DNA from: Bacillota bacterium
Lineage (GTDB): Bacteria > Bacillota > GCA-003054495 > Carboxydocellales > JAJZTU01
Assembly (NCBI GenBank): GCA_021848765.1
Contig: JAJZTU010000013.1
Coordinates: 1-15,422 of the forward strand
Direction: 5' to 3'
Length of the DNA: 15,422 bases
The notes below the pieces were generated by a model that had not been told where the DNA came from, searched no databases, and saw only the letters and a list, made by a program, of their open reading frames with translations. This document shows positions 1-6,751 of the stretch, piece by piece; the stretch's first letter is position 1; each line of letters opens with the position of its first letter. Position numbers and translations under genes: made by a program.

Positions 1-2
1 AT

Positions 3-71
3 GAGGAGGCTCAAACGAGTATCCGACCTGGCCAGTTCGGCGATATGTTTCTTGAAGCTCCCGCCTCTTAG
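3..71 (+). pseudogene. 3' end of a TnpB-like transposon gene (cut by window edge)
   Basis: Only the last 22 codons are inside the window, so it cannot be told whether the gene is intact upstream. The third forward frame is open from the window edge to a TAG and ends with residues MFLEAPAS. A GAAGC(C/T)CC stretch read as Glu-Ala-Pro just before the stop, running directly into the right-end hairpin, is a common arrangement in IS200/IS605-family TnpB genes (known for the family). The call rests on this short tail plus the hairpin that follows; no RuvC residue is visible. Inferred role: RNA-guided nuclease of the element. Any other gene ending here is possible. Confidence 0.45.
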
Positions 72-97
72 CGTATGCGTAGGCGGGAGAGGTTCAC
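50..97 (+). mobile_element. Right end of an IS200/IS605-type element / omega-RNA 3' hairpin
   Basis: A perfect 9-bp stem (CTCCCGCCT at 57-65, AGGCGGGAG at 80-88) encloses a 14-base loop and is followed by AGGTTCAC ending at about 97. Right ends of IS200/IS605 elements carry subterminal hairpins of this kind, and in TnpB systems the same DNA specifies the 3' end of the omega RNA, with the guide starting directly after it. Overlap with the end of the TnpB-like frame fits this. The exact end at 97 is inferred. A simple terminator is less likely because no T-run follows the stem. Confidence 0.55.
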
Positions 98-112
98 TCT
101 GAACATGCTCCT

Positions 113-126
113 TCCAGAATTCTGGA
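113..126. promoter_or_regulatory. Perfect 14-bp palindrome, possible operator
   Basis: TCCAGAATTCTGGA is a perfect palindrome lying ~54 bases upstream of the -35 of the rubrerythrin promoter, in a non-coding stretch. It could be a protein binding site. It does not match a regulator site that I can name, so the call is based on symmetry only. Confidence 0.25.
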
Positions 127-179
127 TAGAGTCATGTCTTTCGTGAAAAGATATTTTGTGCTAAAAGTTTTCCATGGAG

Positions 180-208
180 TTGACAAAACAGGTAAAAGCT
201 AATAAAAT
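180..208 (+). promoter_or_regulatory. Sigma-A type promoter of the rubrerythrin gene
   Basis: TTGACA at 180-185 is separated by 17 bases from TAAAAT at 203-208, a near-consensus vegetative promoter. Transcription would start at about 214-216, leaving a ~50-base leader before the ATG at 266. The surroundings are AT-rich, unlike the genes. Confidence 0.8.
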
Positions 209-211
209 AAT

Positions 212-236
212 AGTAACCATTACTAATAAGTAATGG
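212..236. promoter_or_regulatory. Inverted-repeat operator at the rubrerythrin transcription start
   Basis: CCATTACT (217-224), spacer AATA, AGTAATGG (229-236) form a perfect 8-bp inverted repeat. A further AGTAA at 212-216 gives three alternating half-sites, AGTAA/TTACT/AGTAA. It sits over the presumed +1, a usual place for a repressor. A peroxide or iron sensor of the PerR/Fur group would make sense for a rubrerythrin, but the sequence is not a clean PerR box, so the regulator is unknown. Confidence 0.5.
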
Positions 237-265
237 GCCAAAAATAGTACAAGGGGGAAAACTTA

Positions 266-685
266 ATGGAAATCATCAATGAAAACAAACTCGGGGTAAC
301 CAGGGGTACCGTCCTGGAAGAGGCGGTTAAGATGAACTTCGGGGGTGAGACCGGGGAAGTGGGACTTTACCTGGCTATGGCCCGGCAGGCCCAGAGAGAA
401 GGCTACCCTGAAATTGCCCAGGTTTTGAAAACAATTGCCTGGGAGGAAGCCGTCCATGCTGCACAGTTCGCGGAACTCAACGGTCTGATTTCAGAAAGTA
501 CCAAAGAAAATCTGGAGAAGATGCTTAAAGGTGAGATTGGGGCAAACAATGGCAAAAAAGAGGCGGCCATCAAGGCGAAAGAGGCTAATATAGACCCCGC
601 TCATGACCTCTTTGACGAAACCTCCAGGGATGAGGCCAGGCATGCCAGGGCGTTGCAGGGTTTGCTCTCCAGATATTTTGGCTAG
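266..685 (+). CDS. Rubrerythrin-family ferritin-like diiron protein
   Basis: The protein has 139 residues and the four-helix ferritin-like fold expected of the rubrerythrin family. Likely iron-binding sites are Glu28/Glu31 in GGETGEVGLY, the EEAVHA motif (Glu60-Glu61, His64) and the DEARHA motif (Glu123, His126). It lacks the C-terminal rubredoxin CxxC domain of classical rubrerythrin, so electrons must come from a separate partner such as a rubredoxin or a reductase. Family role (known): reduction of hydrogen peroxide in the cytoplasm of anaerobes during oxidative stress. The start is supported by AAGGGGG at 251-257, eight bases before ATG. It stands alone, with its own strong promoter, an operator-like palindrome and a terminator. 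The exact reaction and electron donor cannot be read from the sequence. Confidence 0.85.
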   Translation: MEIINENKLGVTRGTVLEEAVKMNFGGETGEVGLYLAMARQAQREGYPEIAQVLKTIAWEEAVHAAQFAELNGLISESTKENLEKMLKGEIGANNGKKEAAIKAKEANIDPAHDLFDETSRDEARHARALQGLLSRYFG

Positions 686-752
686 GCGAAGAAACAGCCA
701 GGCAGTTTGGCAGCAAAAGTAACGGGAAACCGGTTTGGCCGGGTTTAAGTAT

Positions 753-799
753 AAAAGACCACTGGGTTTAGAGTTAACCTGGTGGTCTTTTGCTTTGTT
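753..799. terminator. Bidirectional rho-independent terminator
   Basis: A stem starting AAAAGACCAC (753-762) pairs with GTGGTCTTTT (782-791); inner pairs with two G-T wobbles extend it to about 16 bp around a 7-base loop. T-rich sequence follows on the plus strand, and the A-run at the left gives a T-run on the minus strand. It can end the rubrerythrin transcript and the opposing small membrane protein transcript. Confidence 0.85.
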
Positions 800-828
800 T
801 ATCTTTTGGTGCTTTTGAGCAACCCAGC

Positions 829-1011
829 CTAGAATGACGGAATCATAGTTAAGAAAAACAGCATGCTTCCGAGGGCACTAAGTGTAGCCCCAATAACCTT
901 GCGCGCACCGGATTCCTTGCCGCCAACCCCGAAGAAAAAGTACAGGCCGGAAGCAAACAATAACCCACTGAGAACTATGACATACAGGTGAAACAAAACG
1001 GACTGTGTCAT
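829..1011 (-). CDS. Small two-helix membrane protein, function unknown
   Basis: I do not recognise this 60-residue protein. It starts MTQSVLFHLY and has two hydrophobic segments, at about residues 5-28 and 39-57, joined by a short polar link (GGKESGARK) that is positively charged and so probably cytoplasmic. The start at 1011 was chosen because TAAGGAGG lies nine bases upstream (1021-1028); a reading frame extension up to 1062 has no such site. It lies 183 bases downstream of the cytochrome b gene on the same strand and ends before the shared terminator, so it may be co-transcribed with the respiratory pair or have its own promoter in the AT-rich stretch at 1030-1075. Its strong ribosome binding site and clean ending next to a terminator argue that it is real. 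Confidence 0.6.
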   Translation of the reverse strand: MTQSVLFHLYVIVLSGLLFASGLYFFFGVGGKESGARKVIGATLSALGSMLFFLTMIPSF

Positions 1012-1194
1012 CTTTACCACCCTCCTTAGCATCCCAATAATTAGGTGATTAAATTTTAACAATTTTTTAACTATTTAACCACCCTCGCTTCGGAGCATTT
1101 TTCTGTTCGGATCAGACTATTAAAGTATAGTAAGTAAATGGTATGCTTGCCGGGGCTGGCATAGTTGGTCAGGACTATAGCAGGGTAGTCGTTT

Positions 1195-1911
1195 TCAGTC
1201 TCCTACGGTAAGTATCTCCCCTTGGACGGCAGGAAGCTGGTCAGTAGTTTCCGGGACATCCAGGGTGCAGTACCATTTACTGTGCCTGTGCTTAGCATAT
1301 TCACAGCAGATGTGACCGGTGAATATACCGGGCAGCAGTTTGCGGTTATCCTTAAACACAAAGGCGACCAGGTGACCAAATACACCAAACAGCAGGGCGA
1401 AAGTAGCAGCATTGTGAATGTTGCTGACCCAGAAGATAAAGGAAGCTCCCGGCTGGTAAAAGTCAGTGTTTTTTAGGACTTTGATAATGCCGGTAATTAG
1501 CAGGATCATAACGTTTACCGCAATATAGAGGTAGGCTATCCGCTGCTCGGCAAGATATTTGTCTGATTCCGGTTCCTTACCGAAGCCCAGCATGGCCTTT
1601 ATAATCTGCCAGGATTCCCGCAGGTCGCCGCGGCGGGGCAGGAGGCTGAACTCCTTGCGCATCAGGGAGACAGCCAGATGATAGGTTACTGCAAAAATCA
1701 GGACAATGGCGGCAGCATAATGCAGGTTAAGGGTTATCTTGTAATTTCCGGACCAACTGAAGCCGGGAATTTTGGTAAAACCATACCTGGCATACATGGG
1801 CATCTGGCCAAATCCGCTGATAAATAAAACGATTGTGGATATAGCAACAGACCAGTGGGTGAAAAGGTTGGACCAGCAATGCCGTTTAACTGTTTTTTTG
1901 GGGTTGGCCAT
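1195..1911 (-). CDS. Cytochrome b subunit, formate dehydrogenase gamma (FdnI)-like
   Basis: The 238-residue integral membrane protein has four hydrophobic segments, at about residues 20-36, 63-83, 125-145 and 160-186. Histidines in or near them (His19, His64, His78, His166, His180) are candidates for ligands of two b-type hemes, as in FdnI and related di-heme cytochromes of formate dehydrogenases and hydrogenases. After the last helix comes GHICCEYAKHRHSKWY, resembling the conserved tail of FdnI-like proteins, then an unusual polar extension of ~25 residues. Expected role: taking electrons from the iron-sulfur partner and passing them to menaquinone. The ATG lies two bases after the stop of the upstream iron-sulfur gene, with AAAGGAG (1922-1928) inside that gene's end, so the two are co-translated. 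No catalytic subunit is adjacent, so the donor (formate, hydrogen or other) is unknown. Confidence 0.8.
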   Translation of the reverse strand: MANPKKTVKRHCWSNLFTHWSVAISTIVLFISGFGQMPMYARYGFTKIPGFSWSGNYKITLNLHYAAAIVLIFAVTYHLAVSLMRKEFSLLPRRGDLRESWQIIKAMLGFGKEPESDKYLAEQRIAYLYIAVNVMILLITGIIKVLKNTDFYQPGASFIFWVSNIHNAATFALLFGVFGHLVAFVFKDNRKLLPGIFTGHICCEYAKHRHSKWYCTLDVPETTDQLPAVQGEILTVGD

Positions 1912-1913
1912 CG

Positions 1914-2810
1914 TTACTCAGCTCCTTTCATGGTTTTGTAGGCAACCATTCCTGCGGCAAAAATACCGGCAATCGGGGCGAACAGCATTTGTTTAGCCAT
2001 GCCTTCAGGGCTATCCAGGACATTTTCCGCCAGGGGCTTCATGCCCATCCGGCCGTTCTTGCCGTCAACTTCATGATCCATAAGGGCCTTGTGAATGGAC
2101 TTAAAGGATACCGGGGAGACATAGAAGGTGGACGTTCCGCCATTTTCTTTTTCGCCATATATATAGCCGGAGATTTCTTGGGCGCGCTGATGGGCCAGTT
2201 GACGCATTGCTTCTTTGCTCCCGAAGTGAATGGCCTTTTGGGGGCAGGCTTCGACACAGGCCGGTACTTCCCCTTTGCGGATGCGGTCAAGGCACAGGTC
2301 GCATTTAAACATTACGCCACCGCCCAAGTATTTAGGAGCTAATTTCATATACACCCCTACTCCGGCCTGGCGTTGGGGAATCTGCCAGGGGCACACGCTC
2401 CGGCACTTAGCGCCGCCAAGGCAGCCGTCTTTATCAATGACTACAGGCCCTTCCTGACTTTTGGTCTGCATTCCGAACGGGCACAGGTTAGCACAGGGGG
2501 GATTGTCACAATGCATACACCGGCGGGGTATACTGACCTCGGCTGTTTTGCCCTTTTCCGTCACCTTGACATTTTGGACATAGGTCCAATTGTAGGGAGT
2601 AAGGCGGTTTGTCAGCTGCTTTTTCTTAGACCAGTCCTCATTGGTGCCCAAAGGGAAATTGAGGGGAATAGGTTCCTTGGGCTGGGGGAAATTTGCGGCG
2701 TTCTTTTCCCTGCACACTGATACACACTTGGGTACAGCTAAATTTTTGCAGCCATCACATTTGGACAGGTCAATCATGGCGCCTACCCCGGACTGGCCTG
2801 CTTCAGCCAC
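1914..2810 (-). CDS. Four-cluster iron-sulfur electron transfer subunit (HybA/FdnH-like), leader out of frame
   Basis: This frame gives 298 residues from a GTG at 2810. Cysteine groups typical of DMSO-reductase-type iron-sulfur subunits appear in order: Cys18/21/29/33, Cys98/101/106/110, Cys130/136/140 and Cys170/173/185/189. The third group reads CLGGAKC, where the usual second cysteine is Gly133. A hydrophobic helix near the C-terminus (about residues 275-292) would anchor it in the membrane, as in HybA. It should wire a catalytic subunit to the cytochrome b encoded two bases downstream. The GTG has no ribosome binding site. Just upstream, in another frame, is a perfect Tat leader with AGGAGG, so the intended protein very likely began at 2898. 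A one-base change in a run of four G (2814-2817) would join the frames. Either the gene is disrupted, or the base is a sequencing error, or an internal start (GTG 2810 or ATG 2777) is used. Confidence 0.8.
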   Translation of the reverse strand: MAEAGQSGVGAMIDLSKCDGCKNLAVPKCVSVCREKNAANFPQPKEPIPLNFPLGTNEDWSKKKQLTNRLTPYNWTYVQNVKVTEKGKTAEVSIPRRCMHCDNPPCANLCPFGMQTKSQEGPVVIDKDGCLGGAKCRSVCPWQIPQRQAGVGVYMKLAPKYLGGGVMFKCDLCLDRIRKGEVPACVEACPQKAIHFGSKEAMRQLAHQRAQEISGYIYGEKENGGTSTFYVSPVSFKSIHKALMDHEVDGKNGRMGMKPLAENVLDSPEGMAKQMLFAPIAGIFAAGMVAYKTMKGAE

Positions 2811-2898
2811 TCTCCCCGGACCCGCTGAGAATGGCGGCTCCTGCTAAACCGGAGGCGATCCCCCGCGTTAGAAACTGTCGTCTGGTTAGCTCTCCCAT
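2803..2898 (-). other. Out-of-frame Tat signal peptide belonging to the iron-sulfur gene
   Basis: From ATG at 2898 a 31-codon frame encodes MGELTRRQFLTRG followed by a hydrophobic stretch rich in Ala, Gly, Ile and Leu, then stops at TGA (2803-2805). TRRQFL matches the twin-arginine motif (S/T-R-R-x-F-L). AGGAGG at 2906-2911 lies seven bases upstream of the ATG, the best start signal in the region. Removing one G of the four at 2814-2817 gives a continuous frame that crosses into the iron-sulfur protein (SGSGRVAEAGQ). This shows that the ancestral or true product is exported by Tat, as is known for HybA. Confidence 0.75.
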
Positions 2899-2954
2899 TT
2901 CTAATCCTCCTCTTTGGTTTCGCTATAGTTCATAATTTGAGAATTGTTGATATG

Positions 2955-2984
2955 ATTATAAATGGAAACAAATTGTATGGTCAA
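2955..2984 (-). promoter_or_regulatory. Sigma-A type promoter of the iron-sulfur/cytochrome b operon
   Basis: On the minus strand TTGACC (2984-2979) is followed after 18 bases by a perfect TATAAT (2960-2955). The leader to the ATG at 2898 is about 50 bases. In the 262-base divergent gap I see no equally good promoter for addB on the plus strand; a weak candidate is TTTTCA, 17 bases, TAATAC before 3095. Confidence 0.75.
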
Positions 2985-3147
2985 TTCATTTTTCCACCAA
3001 AATTAGGCGTAGCGTAAATATATCTTAAAGCATGCTGTATTTTTTCGCTCTCAACCTAACTTTTTCATTAGTGGACAAAAAGGTTAATACTTACCGAAAG
3101 AGATTTTTTGCCAGGAAGGGAAAACGTGCCCGGGGAACGAATATTCT

Positions 3148-3152
3148 AGGAG
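3148..3152 (+). promoter_or_regulatory. Ribosome binding site that decides the addB start
   Basis: AGGAG lies eight bases before the GTG at 3161. This favours 3161 over an in-frame ATG at 3032, whose extra 43 residues are basic and unlike AddB, and over the in-frame GTG at 3170, which is 17 bases away. Confidence 0.6.
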
Positions 3153-3160
3153 AAAGGTCG

Positions 3161-6100
3161 GTGACTCTTGTGAGTTTGAGATTTATATACGGTAGGGCCG
3201 GCAGTGGCAAAACCCACCGGTGTTTGGAGGAGATCCGCCAGGCTTTACGGCATTCCCAGGAAGGCCCTGCTTTGATTTTATTGGTCCCTGAACAGGCTAC
3301 CTTCCAAATAGAATATGCTCTGGCCACTACTCCTGAGTTGGAAGGGATAATGCGGGCTCAGGTTCTGAGTTTTCGCCGGATGGGCTGGCGGGTCCTCCTG
3401 GAAACCGGGGGGGCTGCCCGGGTCCCCATCGGGGAACTGGGAAAACGCATGGTTTTAAGGCGACTGCTGGACCAACACCAGGGGGCACTCCGGGTTTTTG
3501 GCCGTTCCGCAGGGCAGCATGGCTTCGCGGACTGCCTGGCCAGGGCCATCGGGGAGTTAAAGACCTACCGGATCAACCCGGACGGGCTGGCTGAGGCCAC
3601 CGGTTCATTTTCCGGCAGCCGGCAACTTCTCGGGGACAAGCTGGCAGATTTGCAGCTGCTGTATCAGGAGTTGGAGAATTTTCTGTCCACCCGGTACACA
3701 GACCCGGATGATTACCTGAACCTCCTGGCAGACAGGCTGCACCGGTCGCCAACCGTGCAGGATGCCGAGATTTGGGTGGATGGGTTTACGGGATTTACCC
3801 CTCAGGAATTTGCGGTACTGAAAGGTATGCTGAAGACTGCCCGGCGGGTTAATGTGACCCTTTGCCTGGACGCCGCAAGGCTGGTGGACGGCCTGGAAGA
3901 GGATGATCTGTTTTACCCTCCCTGGGAGACCATGGTCCAGATTAACCGCCTGGCTAAAGAAATTGGAGTACCGGTGGAGGAGCCGGTGATTTTGGGGGAG
4001 ACACCGCTTGCGGGGGGTAAAACTCTTTTGGGAGATAAACTTTCGTTGGGAGAAACAACTCCCTTCAGGTTTAGGCATAATGCAGCTTTGGCTCACCTGG
4101 AAAAGTTCTATTACCGTTATCCTGCTGAAGCCTTCACTGGGGAAGTCCACGGCCTGACTATAACAGCAGGAGCTAACCGCAGGGCGGAGGTGGAGGCAGC
4201 CGCCCGGGAGATTATCCGCTTGTGCAGGGATGAGGGCTTCCGGTGGCGGGAGGTTGCGGTAATCCAAAGGGACCTGGAGAACTATCAGGAACTGATAATC
4301 ACTGTTTTTTCCGACTATGGGATACCTTTCTTTATCGACCGCAAGCGTCCGGTAATGCATCATCCTTTGATAGAGCTGATCCGTTCGGCTTTGGAAACAG
4401 CGCTCAGGGATTGGTCCTATGAACCGGTATTTCGCTACCTGAAAACTGATTTAGCGACCGTGTCCAGGGGCAAGGTGGATATCCTGGAGAATTACATACT
4501 GGCCCACGGTATCAGGGGGAGCAGGTGGACGGATGAGACGGACTGGACTTACCGCCGGCGGTATACCTTGGGTGAGGATACGGAAGTCAGTGTGAAGGAA
4601 GCTGCTGAGTTGGCGGTTATCAACAAGACCCGCCGCCGGGCTGCTGCTGATTTGTTGGAATTCACCAAGCGGGTCAAGGGGGCAAAGACTGCCCGTGAGT
4701 TTACTACCGCCCTGTGTGACCTGTTAAAGGATTTAAAGGTTGCCCGCAAGTTGGAGCGCTGGAGCGCTGCAGCGGAAAAAGCCGGACAACTGGAGAAAGC
4801 CAGGGAACATGTCCAGATTTGGGGCAGTGTTCTGGGACTTCTGGACGAAGTAGTTGAGGCCCTGGGGGAAGAAGAACTGACCCTGGAAACTTACCAGGCT
4901 GTGTTGGATGCCGGATTGGAAAGCCTGCGGCTGGGTTTGATTCCACCGGGCCTGGACCAGGTTTTGGTAGGTTCTGTGGACCGTTCCAGGAACCCCTCAC
5001 ATGTCAGGGCGGTATTCCTCCTGGGTGCGAGTGACGGTGTCCTGCCTGCCCGGCCGGGTTTTGACGGGATTTTCAACGATAAGGAACGGGAACTGCTGGA
5101 AACAGCGGGAGTGAAACTGGCCCCCGGGGGAAGACGACGGGCTTTTGATGAGCAGTTTCTGGTTTATACCGCCCTGACCCGGGCAGGTGAAAAGTTATGG
5201 GTGAGTTATCCCCTGGCTGATGATGAGGGGAGGGCTATTGCGCCTTCCCAGGTGATCACCAGGCTAAAGGAGCTTATGCCCCAGGTAAAGGAAAAAATCT
5301 GCCTGGTGGAGCCTGTGGGGAGTGATGCAATAAGCAGGCAAGCTGCCCAGGGTACCGGCAGAGAGACTGAGCAAGCTATTGAATCCGGGGATTTTGAGTT
5401 CATTGTTAACCCCAACCGTACTTTGGGCTACCTGGCATCCCGCCTCCGTGAGGTAAAAGCCGGGCGAAGCATAGACCCGGTGTGGTTTGCGGTATACAAC
5501 TGGTTTATGGGGGATGCCGGGAGAAAAGAGCAAGCCGGAACCGTACTCCAGGGGCTTTTCCAGTTGAACCGGGAAAAGCCTGTCTCCCGGGAGAACAGCA
5601 GGCGCTTGTATGGTCAACCCCTGCGGGCCGGTGTATCCCGCATTGAAAAATTCCGTTCCTGTCCCTTTGCTCATTTTGCTAATTACGGTCTCAGGCTTAA
5701 GGAAAGAGCTATGTTCCGGCTGGCGGCGCCGGATATGGGTGAATTTTTCCATGCTGCTCTCAAGGGCTTTGCTGAACGGCTCCGGGAGGAGTCCCTGGAT
5801 TGGGGACAGTTAAGCCCGGAAGCATGCATCCGGTTGAGCGGAGAAGTGGTGGAAGGCTTAGTCCCTCAACTCCAGAGCGAAATTCTCCTCAGCACCAAGC
5901 GGCTCCGTTACCTGACCCGCAAATTGAAACAAATCGTGGACCGGGCGGTTTTGGTGCTGGCAGAACATGCCCGCCGCAGCAGTTTTCGGCCGGTGGGGTT
6001 GGAATTGTCCTTTGGTTCTGAGGGGGGGCTTCCCCCTGTGACAATTAAATTAGCTGACGGTACTGACCTGGAACTAAACGGGCGCATTGACCGGGTGGAC

Positions 6101-6751
6101 TTGGCCGAAACGCCGGAAGGAGCCTACCTGCGCGTAATTGACTATAAATCCGGCGAAAACAAGGTTAGTTTGCCGGAAATTTACCATGGTTTCAGGCTGC
6201 AGCTTTTGACTTATCTCCATGTAGCCCTCACCCATTCCGGTATTCTGGCAGGGCGGGAGGGCCTGCCGGGTGGGATTTTCTACTTCATGGTAAAAGACCC
6301 TACCATCAGCCATAAGGGGCCCCTGACCAGGGAACTGGTGGAGCAGGCTGTTTTGAAAAAGCTCAAAATGCGGGGTTTGCTGTTGGCCGATACTGAGGTT
6401 TTCCGGATGATGGACAACCAGGTTGAAAACGGCACTTCGGCACTCCTCCCTGCGGGCCTTAAGAAGGACGGGACTTTCCGGAGTGACTCCCAGGTTATTA
6501 CCGCTGAGCAGTTTCAACTCCTGCGCAAACACCTGGAGGGTCTGTTAGCAGAGTCCGGTGAGGCTATTCTGGGCGGAGAGGCAGGGATTGTTCCCTTCAG
6601 GGACAAGGCCGGTTCTGCCTGCCGCTTCTGTCCCTTTAGACCGGTGTGCCGGTTTGACCTCCAGTTGACGGAAAACCGCTACCGGAGCGTCCCCAAGCTG
6701 TCTGCGGATTCGATTTGGGGAATATTGGGCAATCAGGGGGTGGGAGAATGA
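3161..6751 (+). CDS. addB: AddB, nuclease subunit of the AddAB helicase-nuclease
   Basis: The 1196-residue protein is close to the usual ~1160 of Bacillus AddB. The N-terminus reads SLRFIYGRAGSGKT, a Walker A motif (Lys17) at the expected place. The C-terminal nuclease domain has GRIDRVDL, IDYKSG (Asp994, Lys996) and QLLTYL, the RecB-type active site. Cys834, Cys1154, Cys1157 and Cys1163 match in spacing the four iron-sulfur ligands known in B. subtilis AddB (801, 1121, 1124, 1130), as does the catalytic Asp, so the cluster-locked nuclease should be intact. Known role: with AddA it binds double-strand DNA ends, resects one strand, recognises Chi and prepares ends for RecA. GTG start chosen for its AGGAG and the match to AddB N-termini. 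Its TGA overlaps the addA ATG, so the two are coupled. Confidence 0.95.
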   Translation: MTLVSLRFIYGRAGSGKTHRCLEEIRQALRHSQEGPALILLVPEQATFQIEYALATTPELEGIMRAQVLSFRRMGWRVLLETGGAARVPIGELGKRMVLRRLLDQHQGALRVFGRSAGQHGFADCLARAIGELKTYRINPDGLAEATGSFSGSRQLLGDKLADLQLLYQELENFLSTRYTDPDDYLNLLADRLHRSPTVQDAEIWVDGFTGFTPQEFAVLKGMLKTARRVNVTLCLDAARLVDGLEEDDLFYPPWETMVQINRLAKEIGVPVEEPVILGETPLAGGKTLLGDKLSLGETTPFRFRHNAALAHLEKFYYRYPAEAFTGEVHGLTITAGANRRAEVEAAAREIIRLCRDEGFRWREVAVIQRDLENYQELIITVFSDYGIPFFIDRKRPVMHHPLIELIRSALETALRDWSYEPVFRYLKTDLATVSRGKVDILENYILAHGIRGSRWTDETDWTYRRRYTLGEDTEVSVKEAAELAVINKTRRRAAADLLEFTKRVKGAKTAREFTTALCDLLKDLKVARKLERWSAAAEKAGQLEKAREHVQIWGSVLGLLDEVVEALGEEELTLETYQAVLDAGLESLRLGLIPPGLDQVLVGSVDRSRNPSHVRAVFLLGASDGVLPARPGFDGIFNDKERELLETAGVKLAPGGRRRAFDEQFLVYTALTRAGEKLWVSYPLADDEGRAIAPSQVITRLKELMPQVKEKICLVEPVGSDAISRQAAQGTGRETEQAIESGDFEFIVNPNRTLGYLASRLREVKAGRSIDPVWFAVYNWFMGDAGRKEQAGTVLQGLFQLNREKPVSRENSRRLYGQPLRAGVSRIEKFRSCPFAHFANYGLRLKERAMFRLAAPDMGEFFHAALKGFAERLREESLDWGQLSPEACIRLSGEVVEGLVPQLQSEILLSTKRLRYLTRKLKQIVDRAVLVLAEHARRSSFRPVGLELSFGSEGGLPPVTIKLADGTDLELNGRIDRVDLAETPEGAYLRVIDYKSGENKVSLPEIYHGFRLQLLTYLHVALTHSGILAGREGLPGGIFYFMVKDPTISHKGPLTRELVEQAVLKKLKMRGLLLADTEVFRMMDNQVENGTSALLPAGLKKDGTFRSDSQVITAEQFQLLRKHLEGLLAESGEAILGGEAGIVPFRDKAGSACRFCPFRPVCRFDLQLTENRYRSVPKLSADSIWGILGNQGVGE

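Noticed and set aside
1012..1062. Longer start of the small membrane protein at 1062
   Set aside because: TAAGGAGG lies inside this extension at the right distance from ATG 1011, so the shorter form is preferred.
1141..1194. Terminator downstream of the cytochrome b gene
   Set aside because: Only a 4-bp TGCC/GGCA hairpin without a T-run was seen, so no terminator is claimed and read-through to the small gene remains possible.
2935..2960. FNR- or Rex-like box near the respiratory operon promoter
   Set aside because: TTGAT- and TTGA-like pieces are present but without the needed symmetry and spacing.
3032..3160. N-terminal extension of AddB from ATG at 3032
   Set aside because: It adds 43 basic residues not expected in AddB and lacks a good ribosome binding site; GTG 3161 has AGGAG at the right distance.
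6715..6747. Earlier in-frame start of AddA
   Set aside because: AddA families start just before the Q motif, and ATG 6748 gives the typical ATGA coupling with addB.
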